Assembly (NCBI GenBank): GCA_001275005.1
Contig: JWZX01003164.1
Location: 1-33,660, forward strand
Source: Chrysochromulina tobinii
Lineage: Eukaryota > Haptophyta > Prymnesiales > Chrysochromulinaceae
Direction: 5' to 3'
DNA: 33,660 nucleotides
The notes below the pieces were generated by a model. That model was not told where the DNA came from. It saw nothing but the letters and a program-made list of their open reading frames with translations, and did not search any database. Of this stretch, positions 31,696 through 33,660 are shown in pieces; positions within the stretch are counted from its first letter, which is position 1, and each line of letters opens with the position of its first letter. Both the position numbers and the translations under genes were made by a program.

Positions 31696-33660
31696 GAAAG
31701 TGCGGGCGGTTGTGGTGCTCATCTCCACTGGTGTTTCGAGCATGGCGCTGCGACGACGATGACGACTACGACCTCGACGGCTCCCCTGACCTCTGCGATC
31801 CCTGTGATGTAGAGCTCGGACAGCAGCTCAAGTCCGTCAAGGCCAAGGACTTTGGCGACATCTGCTACTCGCAGATGGGAGGAAAGGACGAGCTCAGGAA
31901 CATCCCCGTCCTCGACATGCGCCGCCCATCGATCCTCTCCAACCCCTTTGGCATGGGCAAGGACGAGTCCAAGCGCAACCTCGTCTGCGACGCCTACCAA
32001 GAATGGTGGCGCCGCCGGACGGTCACCGTCGACGAGATCTGCGTGCAGTTTGGTATCGTGCGTGCCAACTCCTGGGACGGCCTCGAGATCGCCGCCTCCG
32101 AGCTCCGCGTTCGAGGCCTCAACCAGCTGGCCCAGATCGTCTCCAAAGGACATCGGATCGCCGCCGGCTGCGCCTGCCCGGCAGACAAGAGATGCCACAC
32201 AGAGCACATCAGAAGCATGGTCGCCGACCAGGCTCGGCTCCTACGGTCCAAGAGCGACAGCACGCAGCTCGTCGAACCACCGGCGAACGACAAGTACCTG
32301 ATCCTCTTCGCCGGCGACAAGCTCGCCGCAGGCCGGCTCGCCGACCAGATTCGCCTCAAGGATGACGAGGCGTCGGTCGAGGAGTACGACATTCGAAACG
32401 ACACGCATCAAGATCTTTGCGACGTCGAGCTGCAGCTCAACATCCTTAGCCGCATCCTCGACGGAGAATTCAAAGCAGTTCACATCGCCGTGCCCGAAGG
32501 CTCGTACGCCGTCGTGCGCGGGGTGCAGATCCGCTCAAAGGCGCAAGCTCGTGGCGTGCTCGGCGAAGCAGGCCCCGGCGATAAGCTCAGCAAGTACCTG
32601 CGCAAGCACAACGACCTCGCCGACTTTGCCGCCCGCGTTGCGGCGGCCGCTGACAAGAACGGCACGTTGTGGAGCATGGTGAACCCGGCCGAGCACGGCG
32701 ATCCCGGATCGCCGGCCTTCGACCCCGAGCACGCCGATTGGGGCCAGCTCTGGCAACAGCCCGCGATCATCGAGCTCGTCAAGGGCGGAGCCAAGAAGAC
32801 CTTGGTCCCACTGTGCAAGTGTGGCTCCCCCTTTGGCGTCTACGTCGACGTGCTCACCTCCGCCAAGATGCCCAACCTCTTTCTTACCAGCGAACTTCTC
32901 TGCGACCATGTGATCCACGAAGAGTTTCCAATTCTCGAGGACCACCGCGGCGAAGACAGGCCGCCAAGGACCGCCTACCTCCCGATCGGCTTCAACGTCC
33001 TTTTGGCGCGTGCGATGGTCGGCGAGCACCGACGCAGCTCATCGAAAAAGTCCTCCAAGACCCCATCCTCGTCCAAGGGCAACATGCACGTCGGCTCGAC
33101 TCGACCGCATGCGATCGACGGCGGCCACGCCGACCAACTCCCGACCCCGCGCATTCACAAGCTCGGCAGTCTGCGCTGCTTGGAGCCCGAGCTCGACAGC
33201 GTGCTCCTCGTGGAAGCACTGCCGCGCTCGAACATTCCGAGAAGAACTGAGCCCGACCTCGCCCCGGTGCGGCCTGAGCCGCCGGGCCCGTTCACCACAG
33301 CTCAGCTCATTCCGCTCGCAGTGCAACAGCAAGTGCTACAGTTTGCCAGCGAGGTCACCGAGGTGCTCAGAAGGGCAGATGGCGGCGCCAACGGCTGGCG
33401 CGTAGCTCGCAAGCTCCGCCCAACCCCGATGGCTTTCTCCGAGGCCGAGGCCCTCAACGAGTGCGGCTGGGGCTTTGCCTGGAGGCGCCGCGACGCCCAA
33501 GCCCCTCTCACTCAGGAGTCGCTCTGGGATGCCATCCGGCCCTCGTCGTACCCCGATGACCACCCCTGCGCCGGGCAGCCTAATCTGATCAGCGCCGAGC
33601 GCTTCTCAGAGCTCGCCGCGGCCGAAGATTTCCCCGACAAGCAGGTCACCTCGTGGATCC
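31674..33660 (+). CDS. Long open frame continuing past the window end; possible pol-like second ORF
   Basis: This frame is open from 31674 (after TGA 31671-31673) to the last base, about 660 codons, without a stop. Coding likely begins around 31740-31760 (DDDDDYDLDGSPDLCDPCD); the first in-frame ATG is at 31875, so it may be expressed by frameshift, splicing or an unseen exon. Codon use matches the preceding frame. Cys/His groups suggest zinc binding: CACPADKRCHTEH near 32170-32205, and LCKCGSPFG with LLCDHVIH near 32812-32920. A Ser/Lys-rich stretch (RRSSSKKSSKTPSSSKG) at about 33030-33080 may be a linker. The last part (ISAERFSELAAAEDFPDKQV) is globular. No reverse transcriptase or integrase motif is visible before the window ends, so identity stays open. 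Confidence 0.55.

Noticed and set aside
31665-31700. Programmed -1 frameshift site between the two last frames
   Set aside because: No X-XXY-YYZ slippery heptamer is present in the 22-nt overlap in the correct phase, so only the frame overlap is reported.

Overview
The window is nuclear DNA of a eukaryote with a high-GC genome. It holds an MCM5 helicase subunit, a NOP58 box C/D snoRNP protein, an XRN-type exonuclease, an RBR ubiquitin ligase and a sialyltransferase-family enzyme. Short spliceosomal introns interrupt some genes. Two proteins start with signal-peptide-like leaders of the kind used for import into secondary plastids. Strong C/G third-position bias, one GC-AG intron and plastid-type leaders point to a secondary-plastid microalga. 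A haptophyte (Emiliania/Chrysochromulina-like) is my first guess and a pelagophyte-like alga a second. This is inference, because no marker gene fixes the lineage.

Layout. 457-1209 (+) short FSA/TalC-type transaldolase with a leader peptide. 1339-4195 (+) MCM5 in six exons. 4796-6313 (-) NOP58, convergent with MCM5 and divergent from 6661-9318 (+), an ABC1K/UbiB kinase with a plastid-type leader. 9578-13873 (-) a large protein with a zeta-like P-loop kinase domain, a possible RelA/SpoT-like domain, plant-type leucine-rich repeats and a repeated IQ-like module. 14201-16466 (+) an unrecognised protein split by a one-base frameshift. 16667-17698 (+) a SAM-dependent methyltransferase. 18065-21208 (-) XRN exonuclease in three exons. 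21477-23663 (-) an ADP-ribosyltransferase-like domain fused to an RBR E3 ligase. 24014-27130 (-) an EF-hand/coiled-coil protein. 27363-28508 (+) GT29 sialyltransferase-like. 28509-29604 is a repeat-rich stretch without a gene. 29605 to the window end holds two long overlapping frames in a gag-pol-like arrangement, possibly the 5' part of a retroelement.

The strongest unusual signal is in the introns. Four of the five MCM5 introns and one XRN intron begin with a near-perfect copy (17-35 nt) of the first bases of the downstream exon. The remaining MCM5 intron ends with a copy of the last 31 nt of the upstream exon. What is left of each intron is a short element, and these elements resemble one another within MCM5, in XRN, and in an apparent in-frame intron of the EF-hand gene. 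One MCM5 intron is four tandem 76-bp units, each with its own GT and AG. This looks like a family of recently mobile introner-like elements that insert with unusually long target duplications and take one splice site from the duplicated exon.

The genes do not form a pathway. They are a typical eukaryotic mix of housekeeping and lineage-specific genes. Splice sites and starts were deduced by eye from reading frame and family conservation, without transcript data.
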